Source of the DNA: Kineococcus rubinsiae
Lineage (GTDB): Bacteria > Actinomycetota > Actinomycetes > Actinomycetales > Kineococcaceae
Direction: 5' to 3'
Length of the DNA: 64,000 bases
Assembly (NCBI RefSeq): GCF_011839805.1
Contig: NZ_VWPY01000001.1
Coordinates: forward strand, 328,028-392,027
Shown here: one piece after another, positions 53,398 through 61,037 of the stretch
Layout of the letters: each line of letters starts with the position of its first letter
Numbering within the stretch: position 1 is the first letter of the stretch
Translations under genes and position numbers: made by a program
Notes under the pieces: model-generated
Databases searched by the model: none
Told to the model about the DNA's origin: nothing
What the model saw: the letters and a program-made list of their open reading frames with translations, nothing else

Positions 53398-54161
53398 TGC
53401 CGGCGGCCACTGGACAGGTGGCCGCAGCACCGGCCGTCTCAGCTGCCGCGCGCCCGCGGCACCGCGGACGGGGCACGGTGACCTCCTCGGCCATCGACCA
53501 GCTCAAGGCCATGATCCTCGACGGTCGGCTGCACCCCGGGGACCGGCTGCCCCCGGAGGCCGACCTCGCCGCCGACCTCGGGCTGAGCCGGACGTCGCTG
53601 CGCGAGGCGGTGCGGGCCCTGTGCTTCCTGCGGGTGCTGCAGACCCGGCAGGGCGACGGCACCTACGTCTCCAGCCTCGGCCCGGCGATGCTGCTGGACG
53701 CCCTCAGCCTCGTGGTCGACCTGCAGCGCGACGACACCCTGCTCGACGTCGTCGCCGTGCGGCGGGTGCTGGAGCCGGAGGCGACCGCGCTGGCCGCGGC
53801 GCGACGCAGCCCGGCGCTGCTGCACGACCTGCGGGCCAGCTGCGACCGCAGCGTCCGCTGCACCACCGTGGCCCAGCTCGTGGACGAGGACCTGCACTTC
53901 CACCGCCGGCTGGCCGACGCGTCCGGGAACCCCGTGCTGGCCTCGCTGCTGGACGGGCTGTCTGCCCCGACCGTGCGCCTGCGCGTGTGGCGCGGCCTCA
54001 GCGACGGCCACAACCTGGACCGCACCCTCGTGGAGCACCGCACGATCCTCGAGGCCGTGGAGGCGGGCGACCCGGAGCGGGCCCGCGCCGCCGCCGTCCT
54101 GCACGTCGCGGGCGTCGAGTCGTGGCTCGCCTCGGCGGCCGGGACGGCGGAAGCCTCGTGA
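53397..54161 (+). CDS. GntR-family (FadR/FCD) regulator, importer-linked
   Basis: 254 aa from ATG 53397 (TGATG junction with the permease stop; GGGAGG upstream). Winged helix at about 38-100 (LPPEADLAADLGLSRTSLRE, QGDGTYVSSL) and an FCD ligand-binding domain with metal histidines (DLHFHRRLADASGNP, LVEHRTILEA). Co-transcribed with the fucose-type importer. It shares the TVRxRVWRGL segment with the convergent paralogue at 54215-54967, so the two may recognise the same DNA motif (CAGAYGTCWG). Confidence 0.9.
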   Translation: MPAATGQVAAAPAVSAAARPRHRGRGTVTSSAIDQLKAMILDGRLHPGDRLPPEADLAADLGLSRTSLREAVRALCFLRVLQTRQGDGTYVSSLGPAMLLDALSLVVDLQRDDTLLDVVAVRRVLEPEATALAAARRSPALLHDLRASCDRSVRCTTVAQLVDEDLHFHRRLADASGNPVLASLLDGLSAPTVRLRVWRGLSDGHNLDRTLVEHRTILEAVEAGDPERARAAAVLHVAGVESWLASAAGTAEAS

Positions 54162-54169
54162 TCAGAGGC

Positions 54170-54179
54170 CAGACGTCTG
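54170..54179. promoter_or_regulatory. GntR operator candidate, copy 2 (CAGACGTCTG)
   Basis: A perfect 10-bp palindrome in the 53-bp gap between the convergent ends of two GntR genes. No promoter is visible here, so it may be an auxiliary site for looping or a roadblock. Confidence 0.45.
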
Positions 54180-54214
54180 CTCCGTCCGGTTCCGCACGCC
54201 AGGACGGTCCGCGG

Positions 54215-54967
54215 TCAGGACGCGGCGGTCGCCCCCGCGGCCACGTCCGGGACCAGGCTGACCTCGGCGGCCTCCTCCTCCTCGGCCGCCCCGGCGACGC
54301 GGCGCACCCAGGCCTCGGTCGTGCCGACGTGGACGAGGGCGGCCGCGGCGGCCATCGCGGTGTCGTGCGCGGCGATCGCGTCGTAGATGGCGGCGTGCTC
54401 CGCGACGGTCTGCTGGTCCGCGTCGGTGTCGACGAGACCCCGCCAGACCCGGGTGCGCACCGTCGGGCTGGAGATGCCGATGAGGATCGCCGCCAGGGTC
54501 GGGTTGCCGGCCGCGTGCGCGACGCTCGCGTGGAAGTCGTTGTCGTGCGTGACGAGCTCCTGGTAGTCCGTCGCCGAGCGCATCAGGGTCAGGTGGTGGT
54601 GGATCTCCGCCAGCTGCTCGGCGCTCGCCCGGGCGGCCGCCAGCGCCGTGACCTGCGGCTCGATGACCCGGCGCGTCTCGACGAGCTGCAGGACCGCGTC
54701 CTCCTGCATGAGTTCCACGGCGACGCCGATGCCCTCGAGCAGGAGTTCCGGCGTGAGGCTCGTGACGAACGTGCCGTCGCCGCGGCGGACGTCGAGCACG
54801 CGCGCCGAGACGAGCGCGCGGACGGCTTCGCGGGTGCTGCTGCGCGAGACCCCGAGCTGCTGGCTGAGGTCGCCCTCCGACGGCAGCCGCTCCCCCGGTC
54901 GCAGCGCCCCGGAGGCGATGAGCTGCCGGATGTTCTCGATCGCCGCGTCGATCAGCGGTGCCGCCAC
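54215..54967 (-). CDS. GntR-family (FadR/FCD) regulator, dehydratase-linked
   Basis: 250 aa from GTG 54967, with GGGGAGG four bases upstream. Winged helix LPSEGDLSQQLGVSRSSTRE with RGDGTFVTSL wing; FCD domain with DNDFHASVAHAAGNP and VAEHAAIYDAI. Divergent from L-fuconate dehydratase; the 243-bp spacer holds operator copy 3. It is the prime candidate for regulation of fucose locus 2, with a sugar acid as likely effector. Confidence 0.9.
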   Translation of the reverse strand: MAAPLIDAAIENIRQLIASGALRPGERLPSEGDLSQQLGVSRSSTREAVRALVSARVLDVRRGDGTFVTSLTPELLLEGIGVAVELMQEDAVLQLVETRRVIEPQVTALAAARASAEQLAEIHHHLTLMRSATDYQELVTHDNDFHASVAHAAGNPTLAAILIGISSPTVRTRVWRGLVDTDADQQTVAEHAAIYDAIAAHDTAMAAAAALVHVGTTEAWVRRVAGAAEEEEAAEVSLVPDVAAGATAAS

Positions 54968-55091
54968 GTCGCCTCCCCGGCTCGTCCTGGTGCGGAACCC
55001 GGCCTGCCGGCGCGGCACCGCGGCACCGCCCCGGAGGAGTCCCCGGGCCCCGGCACCTCCGCCATCGTAGGCAGCGGAGGGGGGCCGCCGA

Positions 55092-55120
55092 TAGACAGCA
55101 GATGTCTGCCCCGTTAGCGT
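55092..55120 (+). promoter_or_regulatory. Promoter of the fuconate dehydratase operon with embedded operator
   Basis: TAGACA (55092-55097) and TAGCGT (55115-55120) are separated by exactly 17 bp. Operator copy 3, CAGATGTCTG (55099-55108), lies in the spacer between them, so a bound GntR protein would exclude RNA polymerase. Confidence 0.6.
55099..55108. promoter_or_regulatory. GntR operator candidate, copy 3 (CAGATGTCTG)
   Basis: Near-palindromic 10-mer, extended to GCAGATGTCTGC at 55098-55109. It shares the CAGAYGTCWG core with the sites at 50191-50200 and 54170-54179. Confidence 0.55.
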
Positions 55121-55210
55121 GAGGTGCGCTGCGGCGACCCGACCGCGGGCGCCCGCCGCACCGTCCGCGCCCACCGTCGTGCGCCACCCCGGTCCCCCAG
55201 GAGTCACCCC

Positions 55211-56530
55211 ATGCACGCACCAGGCACACGGATCACCGCGCTGGAGGTCCGTGACGTCCGCTTCCCGACGTCCGAGCACCTCGACGGTTCCGACGCCATG
55301 AACCCCGAACCCGACTACTCGGCGGCCTACGTCGTCCTGCGCACCGACGCGGGCGACGGCCACGAGGGCCACGCCCTCGCGTTCACCACCGGCCGCGGCA
55401 ACGACGTGCAGGCCGCGGCGATCGCCTCGCTGGCCGGCTTCGTCGTCGGCCTCGACCTCGCGGACGTGTGCGGCGACCTGGGCGGGTTCTCGCGCCGGCT
55501 GGTGCACGACCCGCAGCTGCGCTGGCTCGGGCCCGAGAAGGGCGCCATGCACATGGCGATCGGGGCCGTCGTGAACGCGGCGTGGGACCTGGCCGCCAAG
55601 CGGGCCGGCAAGCCGGTCTGGCAGTTCCTGTCCGACCTCACGCCCGAGGAGCTCGTCGCGGTCGTCGATTTCCGCTGGCTGAGCGACGCCCTCACCCCCG
55701 AGGAGGCCCTGGAGATCCTGCGCCGGGCGGAACCGGGGCGGGCCGAGCGCGCGGAGCTGCTGCGCCGCAAGGGCTACCCGGCCTACACGACGAGCCCGGG
55801 TTGGCTCGGCTACTCCGACGAGAAGCTGCAGCGCCTGGCCCGCGAGGCCGTCGCGGAGGGGTTCACCCAGATCAAGCTCAAGGTCGGCGCCGACGTCGAG
55901 GACGACGTCCGCCGCCTGCGGCTGGCCCGCGAGGCGGTCGGGCCGGACATCCGCATCGCCGTGGACGCGAACCAGCGCTGGGACGTGGCCCCGGCCGTCG
56001 CGTGGATGAAGCGGCTCGCGCCCTACGACCCGTACTGGATCGAGGAGCCCACGTCGCCGGACGACATCCTCGGCCACGCCGCGATCCGCCGCGAGATCGC
56101 CCCGGTCAAGGTGGCCACGGGCGAGCACGTCGCCAACCGCGTCGTGTTCAAGCAGCTCCTGCAGGCGCAGGCCGTCGACGTCGTGCAGATCGACTCGGCC
56201 CGGGTCGCGGGGATCAACGAGAACATCGCGATCCTGCTGCTGGCCGCCAAGTTCGGCGTCCCCGTGTGCCCGCACGCCGGGGGCGTGGGCCTCTGCGAGA
56301 TGGTCCAGCACCTGTCGATGTTCGACTTCGTGGCCGTCTCGGGGACGACGGAGGACCGCGTCGTCGAGTTCGTCGACCACCTGCACGAGCACTTCCTCGA
56401 ACCCGTGCGCATCAAGGACGGCCACTACCTGGCGCCGACCAGCCCCGGGCTGAGCGCGCAGATGCACGAGAAGTCGCTCGACGAGTACTCCTACCCCGAC
56501 GGGCCGGTCTGGTCGGCGCGTGGCGCCTGA
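55211..56530 (+). CDS. L-fuconate dehydratase (enolase superfamily)
   Basis: 439 aa from ATG 55211, with AGGAG seven bases upstream. The N-terminal sequence ([20 protein letters not shown]) is the hallmark of L-fuconate dehydratases, also seen in human ENOSF1. Catalytic features of the mandelate-racemase branch: KLKVGAD near residue 221, metal ligands in AVDANQRW (about 251), [10 protein letters not shown] (about 277) and TGEHVANR (about 302), and the catalytic His in CPHAGGVG (about 355). It removes water from L-fuconate to give 2-keto-3-deoxy-L-fuconate. Followed by overlapping lactonase and mutarotase genes. Confidence 0.95.
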   Translation: MHAPGTRITALEVRDVRFPTSEHLDGSDAMNPEPDYSAAYVVLRTDAGDGHEGHALAFTTGRGNDVQAAAIASLAGFVVGLDLADVCGDLGGFSRRLVHDPQLRWLGPEKGAMHMAIGAVVNAAWDLAAKRAGKPVWQFLSDLTPEELVAVVDFRWLSDALTPEEALEILRRAEPGRAERAELLRRKGYPAYTTSPGWLGYSDEKLQRLAREAVAEGFTQIKLKVGADVEDDVRRLRLAREAVGPDIRIAVDANQRWDVAPAVAWMKRLAPYDPYWIEEPTSPDDILGHAAIRREIAPVKVATGEHVANRVVFKQLLQAQAVDVVQIDSARVAGINENIAILLLAAKFGVPVCPHAGGVGLCEMVQHLSMFDFVAVSGTTEDRVVEFVDHLHEHFLEPVRIKDGHYLAPTSPGLSAQMHEKSLDEYSYPDGPVWSARGA

Positions 56531-57458
56531 CGCGGGGGCGGGGCCCCTCGCCCCCGGGGTGGTGGTGGACGCCCACCACCACCTCTGGGACCTCGCCGTC
56601 CGCGACCAGGGGTGGCTCGCCGAACCCGGCCTGGAGGTGCTGCGGCGGTCGTTCTCGACCGCCGACCTGCGCGTGGACGCCGCAGGCGGGGTGCTGGGCC
56701 GTCCCGTGGGCGGCACGGTCGTCGTGCAGTGCCTGCCCTCGACGGGGGAGACGGAGGAGCTGCTGGCCACCGCGGCCGGCGACGACCTCGTCCTCGGGGT
56801 CGTCGGCTGGGCCGACCTCACCGCCCCGGGCGTGGGCGACGAGCTCGACCGCCTGGCCGCCCTGCCGGGCGGCGACCTGCTCGTCGGCGTCCGGCACCTG
56901 GTGCAGGGCGAGGCCGACCCCCGCTGGCTGCTGCGCGACGACGTGCGCCGCGGCCTCGACGAGGTCGCGGCGCGCGGCCTGCGCTACGACGTCCTCGTCC
57001 GCCCCCACCAGCTGGCCGCCGCCGCGGAGCTCGCCCGCCTCGCTCCGCACGTCCCGCTGGTGCTCGACCACGCCGGCAAGCCCGCGCTGCGCGAGACCTC
57101 CCTGGGCGGCTGGGAGCGCGACCTGCGCGCCCTGGCGGCCTCGGAGCAGGTGCACTGCAAGCTGTCCGGCCTGGTCAGCGAGGCCGATCCGCAGCACTGG
57201 GACGACGAGGTGCTGCGCCCGGCCGCCGAGGTGGTCCTCGACGCCTTCGGCCCCGCGCGCGTGGCGTTCGGCTCCGACTGGCCCGTCTGCGTCGCCGCGG
57301 GCGGCTGGGCGCGCTGGGCCGCGGCGGCCGGCCGGCTGCTCGCGGGCCTTTCCCCCGGCGAGCTCGACGACGTGCTCCGCGCCACCGCGGTGCGCACCTA
57401 CGGGCTGCGCGCCCGCACCCCCACCACCCCCACGACCGCGGAGGTCCCGTGCTCCTGA
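56520..57458 (+). CDS. Amidohydrolase-2 family lactonase, probable L-fuconolactonase
   Basis: 312 aa from GTG 56520, overlapping the dehydratase by 11 bp. TIM-barrel metal motif DAHHHLWD near residue 17, [19 protein letters not shown] and AFGSDWPVC match COG3618 sugar lactonases. It should open the L-fucono-lactone made by the aldo/keto dehydrogenase. The position between dehydratase and mutarotase genes supports the substrate. Confidence 0.9.
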   Translation: MAPDAGAGPLAPGVVVDAHHHLWDLAVRDQGWLAEPGLEVLRRSFSTADLRVDAAGGVLGRPVGGTVVVQCLPSTGETEELLATAAGDDLVLGVVGWADLTAPGVGDELDRLAALPGGDLLVGVRHLVQGEADPRWLLRDDVRRGLDEVAARGLRYDVLVRPHQLAAAAELARLAPHVPLVLDHAGKPALRETSLGGWERDLRALAASEQVHCKLSGLVSEADPQHWDDEVLRPAAEVVLDAFGPARVAFGSDWPVCVAAGGWARWAAAAGRLLAGLSPGELDDVLRATAVRTYGLRARTPTTPTTAEVPCS

Positions 57459-57871
57459 CCGAACTCCTGCACCCGGGTCTGCTGTCCGCGCTGGCCGGCG
57501 CCGGCCACGGCGGGCGGATCCTCCTGGCGGACGGGCACTACCCCGCGAGCACGGCCGTCGGCCCGCACGCCGAGGTGGTGCACCTGAACCTGGCGCCCGG
57601 GCTGCTGGACGTCTCGACCGTGCTGGACGTCCTGCTGCGCGCCGTGCCCGTGGAGGCCGCGACCGTCATGGTCCCCCCGGTGGGCGACCCGGAGCCCGAG
57701 GCGCTCGGGGCGCACCGGCGCGCGCTCGGCGCCGTGCCGCTGGAGGAGGTGGACCGCTTCGCCTTCTACGACCAGGCGCGGGCCGGTGACCTGGCCGTCG
57801 CCGTGGTCACGGCCGACGTCCGGCAGTACGCGAACCTGCTGCTCACCATCGGCGTCCGCCGGCTCGGCTGA
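57449..57871 (+). CDS. fucU: L-fucose mutarotase (RbsD/FucU family)
   Basis: 140 aa from GTG 57449, with GGAGG four bases upstream, overlapping the lactonase by 10 bp. Matches FucU: HPGLLSALAGAGHGG, LLADGHYPAS with the catalytic His, and a late RQYANLLLTIGV. It interconverts alpha and beta L-fucose and so supplies the anomer for the dehydrogenase. Confidence 0.92.
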   Translation: MLLTELLHPGLLSALAGAGHGGRILLADGHYPASTAVGPHAEVVHLNLAPGLLDVSTVLDVLLRAVPVEAATVMVPPVGDPEPEALGAHRRALGAVPLEEVDRFAFYDQARAGDLAVAVVTADVRQYANLLLTIGVRRLG

Positions 57872-57873
57872 GC

Positions 57874-57891
57874 GGCCCCGCCGGGGCGGGG
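57874..57891 (+). terminator. GC hairpin after fucU
   Basis: CCCCGCC (57876-57882) and GGCGGGG (57885-57891) form a 7-bp stem right after the fucU stop and before the TACGGT -10 (57902-57907) of the next gene. Loop of only two bases as drawn; alternative pairings exist. Confidence 0.35.
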
Positions 57892-57901
57892 GCCGGCTCG
57901 G

Positions 57902-57907
57902 TACGGT
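57902..57907 (+). promoter_or_regulatory. Candidate -10 (TACGGT) of the third GntR gene
   Basis: TAnnnT hexamer 53 bp before GTG 57961. No good -35 is visible, but with the hairpin at 57874 it suggests separate transcription of the regulator. Confidence 0.35.
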
Positions 57908-57960
57908 GGGTGGGCTCCCCGCCGCCGCGCCGGGGAACGCCGAGGAGGTCGAGGGAACCC

Positions 57961-58623
57961 GTGTCCGGGAACGCTGCCCCACCCGTGGACCCCTCCTCCG
58001 GGCTGCTCTCGGAGCAGGTGCACCGCCGGCTGCGCGCCTCGATCGTCGCCGGGGAGCTCGCCCCGGGCGAGCGGCTGGTCGAGTCCGAGATCGCCCGCCG
58101 CCTCGGCGTGAGCCAGGCCCCGGTGCGCGAGGCGATCCGCCAGCTGCACCACGAGGGCCTCGTGAACTCCGTCGCGCGCCGGGGCAGCACGGTCGCGGAG
58201 GTCTCCGCCGAGGACGCCCGCGCGGCGCGGCGCGTGCGGGTGGCGCTGGAGGAGCTGGCCGCGCGGGAGGCCGTCGAGGCGTTCGACCCGGCGGCCCGGG
58301 ACCGCCTGGCGGCCGTCGTCGCCGAGATGGACCGGGCCGCCCGCCGCGACGACCCGGTCGCCGTGCGCGAGGCGGACCTCGCCTTCCACCGCGCGGTCGT
58401 GGAGCTCGGCGGGAACCCGTTCCTGCTGCGCGCGTGGTCGCAGCTGGAGTCGAGCCTGTACGTCCTGCAGGTGCTGGGCGACCCGTTCAGCGTCGGGCGC
58501 CTGGTCGAGGCGGTGGGCTGGCACGAGGACCTGGTGGCCGTCCTCGCCGCCGGGGACGCCGACGCAGCGGCGGCCGCGTTCGGCCGCCACGCCGAGGGGC
58601 GCGTGGGCTCCGCGGGCGCCTGA
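57961..58623 (+). CDS. GntR-family (FadR/FCD) regulator, third of the fucose region
   Basis: 220 aa from GTG 57961, with GAGGGA five to six bases upstream. Winged helix LVESEIARRLGVSQAPVREA and an FCD domain (EADLAFHRAVVELGGNP, VGWHEDLVAVL). It belongs to a different FCD branch from the two paralogues at 53.4-55.0 kb. It could bind the ATCGAT palindrome at 32011 or control this operon; no direct evidence. Confidence 0.9.
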   Translation: MSGNAAPPVDPSSGLLSEQVHRRLRASIVAGELAPGERLVESEIARRLGVSQAPVREAIRQLHHEGLVNSVARRGSTVAEVSAEDARAARRVRVALEELAAREAVEAFDPAARDRLAAVVAEMDRAARRDDPVAVREADLAFHRAVVELGGNPFLLRAWSQLESSLYVLQVLGDPFSVGRLVEAVGWHEDLVAVLAAGDADAAAAAFGRHAEGRVGSAGA

Positions 58624-58668
58624 TCCACCGCCTGATCCACCGCCTGGTCCGCCGCTCGACCCACCGCT
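58621..58668. repeat. Four tandem 12-bp repeats starting on the stop codon of the GntR gene
   Basis: TGATCCACCGCC occurs twice exactly (58621, 58633), then two degenerate copies follow (58645, 58657). The first TGA is the stop codon at 58621-58623. A strong hairpin starts five bases after the array. Confidence 0.75.
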
Positions 58669-58694
58669 CACCGGTCCTCCCGGTCGCGTTCACC
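58666..58694 (+). promoter_or_regulatory. PHO-box-like GYTCACC repeats before alkaline phosphatase
   Basis: GCTCACC (58666-58672) and GTTCACC (58688-58694) lie exactly 22 bp (two 11-bp units) apart, resembling PhoP boxes of actinobacteria upstream of phosphatases. They overlap the repeat and hairpin above and are 140 bp from the start, so the match may be chance. Confidence 0.25.
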
Positions 58695-58703
58695 GGGAGG
58701 ACC
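58673..58703 (+). terminator. Strong 12-bp hairpin after the fucose-region operon
   Basis: GGTCCTCCCGGT (58673-58684) and ACCGGGAGGACC (58692-58703) pair perfectly around a 7-nt loop. No U-tract. Confidence 0.65.
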
Positions 58704-58835
58704 CCGGATCGTGGCCGGGCGCTCGCCCACCGTTGTCCCGCTGGGCCGACGGCGCTGCCAGCCTGTGCCGCAGCAGGGCCCGCGCCCGCCCCGCCGGGGC
58801 CGCGCCGGGCCAGCGGACCAGCGAGAGGTAGACAC

Positions 58836-60884
58836 GTGAGCAACGAACGACGCCCTGACGAGGGCCGCGACGAGACCCGCGACGCGACCAAGGGGCGGGG
58901 CTTCTCCCGCCGCGGCGTCCTGGGCACGGGCCTCGGCGGCCTGGCCACCGCCGTCGTCTGGGGTTCCGGGCTGCGGTCCGCGTCCGCCGCGCCGACGGTC
59001 ACCGCCCCGGCCGTCAGCGTCCTGAACCACCGCGACCCCCACGCCTTCACCGGCCGCCGGATCGTCAACGCCGCCGCGACGGCGACCACGACCACCGCGG
59101 TGCGGATCCTCCCCATCGCCCGCGCGAAGTTCCAGGCCGGCGCGAAGTTCGACCTGCGCATCGAGGCCACGGGCGTCGACCCCGAGACCACGCGGATCCT
59201 GCTGCGCGTCGCGGGCAAGCACGGCCCGGTGCCGCTGCTGAGCCCGGCGCCCCTGCGCACCAGCACCACCCCCACCAGCGTCGAGGTCACCTACCCCGGG
59301 CTCGCCTACCCCGAGGCCGGGACGTTCACCATCTCCGCCGAGGTGAGCTCCGCCCGCGGGACGGCCAAGGCCTCGGTGGCGCACGAGGTCGTCGTCGCGA
59401 AGGCCAAGGGCAAGAAGGCCCGCAACGTCATCTTCTTCCTGGGCGACGGCATGGGCCAGGCCGCCATCACGGGCGCGCGGATCCTGTCCAAGGGCATCAC
59501 CGAGGGCAAGTACGACGGGCTCCTCGAGATGGACCGCATGGACCACCGCGCGATCGTCACGACCTCCGGGTCCGACTCGATCGCCACCGACTCGGCGAAC
59601 TCGATGTCCGCCTACATGACGGGCCACAAGTCCGCCGTCAACGCGCTCGGCGTCTACGCGGGCAACGACCCCGACCCGGCGAAGCACCCGCACGTCGAGA
59701 CGATGGCGGAGATCCTCAAGCGCGCCGCCGGCATGGCGATCGGCATCGTCACCACCGCGGAGATCCAGGACGCGACCCCCGCGGGCGTCTTCGCCCACAC
59801 CCGGCTGCGCTCCTCCTACGTCGACATCATGGACCAGGCGCTGCGGCCCGAGCAGCAGGCCGACGTGATCCTCGGCGGTGGCCGCGCCACCCTGCTGCCG
59901 AAGTCGGTCAAGGGTTCCAAGCGCAAGGACGAGCGCGACCTGGTGCAGGAGTTCAAGGCGCAGGGGTTCTCCTACGCGGGCACCCGCACCGAGCTCGAGG
60001 CCGTGCTGGCGAAGGGGACCCCCGAGAAGCTGCTGGGGTCGTTCCACACCGGCAACCTCAACGTGTACCTGGACCGCCAGGTGACCCCGAACCCCGAGGT
60101 CCTGGGCGACTTCCCCGACCAGCCGGGTCTGGTGGAGATGACGAAGGCGGCGCTGAAGGTCCTCGAGGCCAAGGACGAGCCGTTCTTCCTCATGGTCGAG
60201 GGCGCCTCGATCGACAAGTCCGAGCACCCGCTCGACGGGCCCCGCGCCCTGTACGACACCATCGAGTTCGACCAGGCCGTGGGCGCGGCCAAGGCGTGGG
60301 CGGCGAAGCGCGGCGACACCCTGATCGTCGTCACCGCCGACCACAACCACGCCATGAGCATCGCCGGCACGCACGACCGCCGGAAGACCGACGACCCGGC
60401 CCGCGAGGCCAACGGGGTCTACGCCGACGCCGGGTTCCCGACCTACGTCGACAGCAACGGCGACGGGTTCCCCGACGACCCGAACCCCGACGTGCAGCTG
60501 TTCTTCGGCTGGTCCAACCACCCCGACCACGCCGACGACTTCGTGCACAACACCGTGCTGGCGCAGCCCGCCCTCGCGGACGCCACCACCGGCCTCGCCG
60601 TGGTGAACCCGAAGCGCGACCCGGGTTCCGTCGTCCAGATCGGCAACCTGCCGCTGGACGAGACCAACTGCGTGCACACCGTCGAGGACGTCGCGCTCGT
60701 GGCCTCGGGCCCGGGGTCCGCCGGCTTCGGCGGCGTGCTGGACAACACGCAGGTGTTCCACGCGATCATGGACGCGATCCAGCTGCGCGTCCCGCAGTTC
60801 CGCGCGGCGGGCGTCGCGCAGATGGACCTGACGGCGCTCGAGGGCACCGCGGCCGCACCGGCCGCCGCCCCCGCCTCCGCCTGA
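58836..60884 (+). CDS. Tat-exported alkaline phosphatase (PhoA family)
   Basis: 682 aa from GTG 58836, with AGAGG eight bases upstream. The twin-arginine signal is GFSRRGVLGTGLGGLA. An immunoglobulin-like region (about 80-180) precedes the catalytic domain. Active-site motifs are FFLGDGMG, nucleophile Ser in ATDSANSMSAYMTG near residue 253, VEGASIDKSEH and TADHNHAM. It should release phosphate from monoesters outside the cell using zinc and magnesium. It stands as a single gene between two hairpins and is a likely phosphate-starvation gene. Confidence 0.93.
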   Translation: MSNERRPDEGRDETRDATKGRGFSRRGVLGTGLGGLATAVVWGSGLRSASAAPTVTAPAVSVLNHRDPHAFTGRRIVNAAATATTTTAVRILPIARAKFQAGAKFDLRIEATGVDPETTRILLRVAGKHGPVPLLSPAPLRTSTTPTSVEVTYPGLAYPEAGTFTISAEVSSARGTAKASVAHEVVVAKAKGKKARNVIFFLGDGMGQAAITGARILSKGITEGKYDGLLEMDRMDHRAIVTTSGSDSIATDSANSMSAYMTGHKSAVNALGVYAGNDPDPAKHPHVETMAEILKRAAGMAIGIVTTAEIQDATPAGVFAHTRLRSSYVDIMDQALRPEQQADVILGGGRATLLPKSVKGSKRKDERDLVQEFKAQGFSYAGTRTELEAVLAKGTPEKLLGSFHTGNLNVYLDRQVTPNPEVLGDFPDQPGLVEMTKAALKVLEAKDEPFFLMVEGASIDKSEHPLDGPRALYDTIEFDQAVGAAKAWAAKRGDTLIVVTADHNHAMSIAGTHDRRKTDDPAREANGVYADAGFPTYVDSNGDGFPDDPNPDVQLFFGWSNHPDHADDFVHNTVLAQPALADATTGLAVVNPKRDPGSVVQIGNLPLDETNCVHTVEDVALVASGPGSAGFGGVLDNTQVFHAIMDAIQLRVPQFRAAGVAQMDLTALEGTAAAPAAAPASA

Positions 60885-60920
60885 CGGGTCCCGCCTGAGG
60901 GACCCCGCCTGAGGGATCCC
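60879..60920. repeat. Three tandem 14-bp repeats spanning the alkaline phosphatase stop codon
   Basis: GCCTGACGGGTCCC, GCCTGAGGGACCCC and GCCTGAGGGATCCC at 60879, 60893 and 60907. The first contains the TGA stop (60882-60884). The array leads into the 17-bp hairpin at 60927. Confidence 0.75.
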
Positions 60921-60926
60921 GACCGG

Positions 60927-60964
60927 GACGTGCCCGGGAGCGCCGCCGCGCTCCCGGGCACGTC
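60927..60964 (+). terminator. Perfect 17-bp hairpin after alkaline phosphatase
   Basis: Arms 60927-60943 and 60948-60964 are fully complementary around a CGCC loop. This is the strongest structure in the window and a probable terminator despite lacking a U-tract. Confidence 0.75.
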
Positions 60965-61037
60965 CACGTCAGGACGGCACCCTCGAGGGCTCAGGAGTGG
61001 GGCCCCGCTCGCCGATGGGACCGGGGTGAACGCTGTC

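Noticed and set aside
55064..55069. TACGAT on the minus strand as -10 of the 54967 regulator gene
   Set aside because: Fits TAnnnT but no -35 at 16-18 bp and a long leader; too weak to list as a feature.
58621..58668. 12-bp tandem repeats as an iteron-type origin
   Set aside because: Only four units, two degenerate, with no Rep or DnaA-box context; location on a stop codon suggests a different cause.
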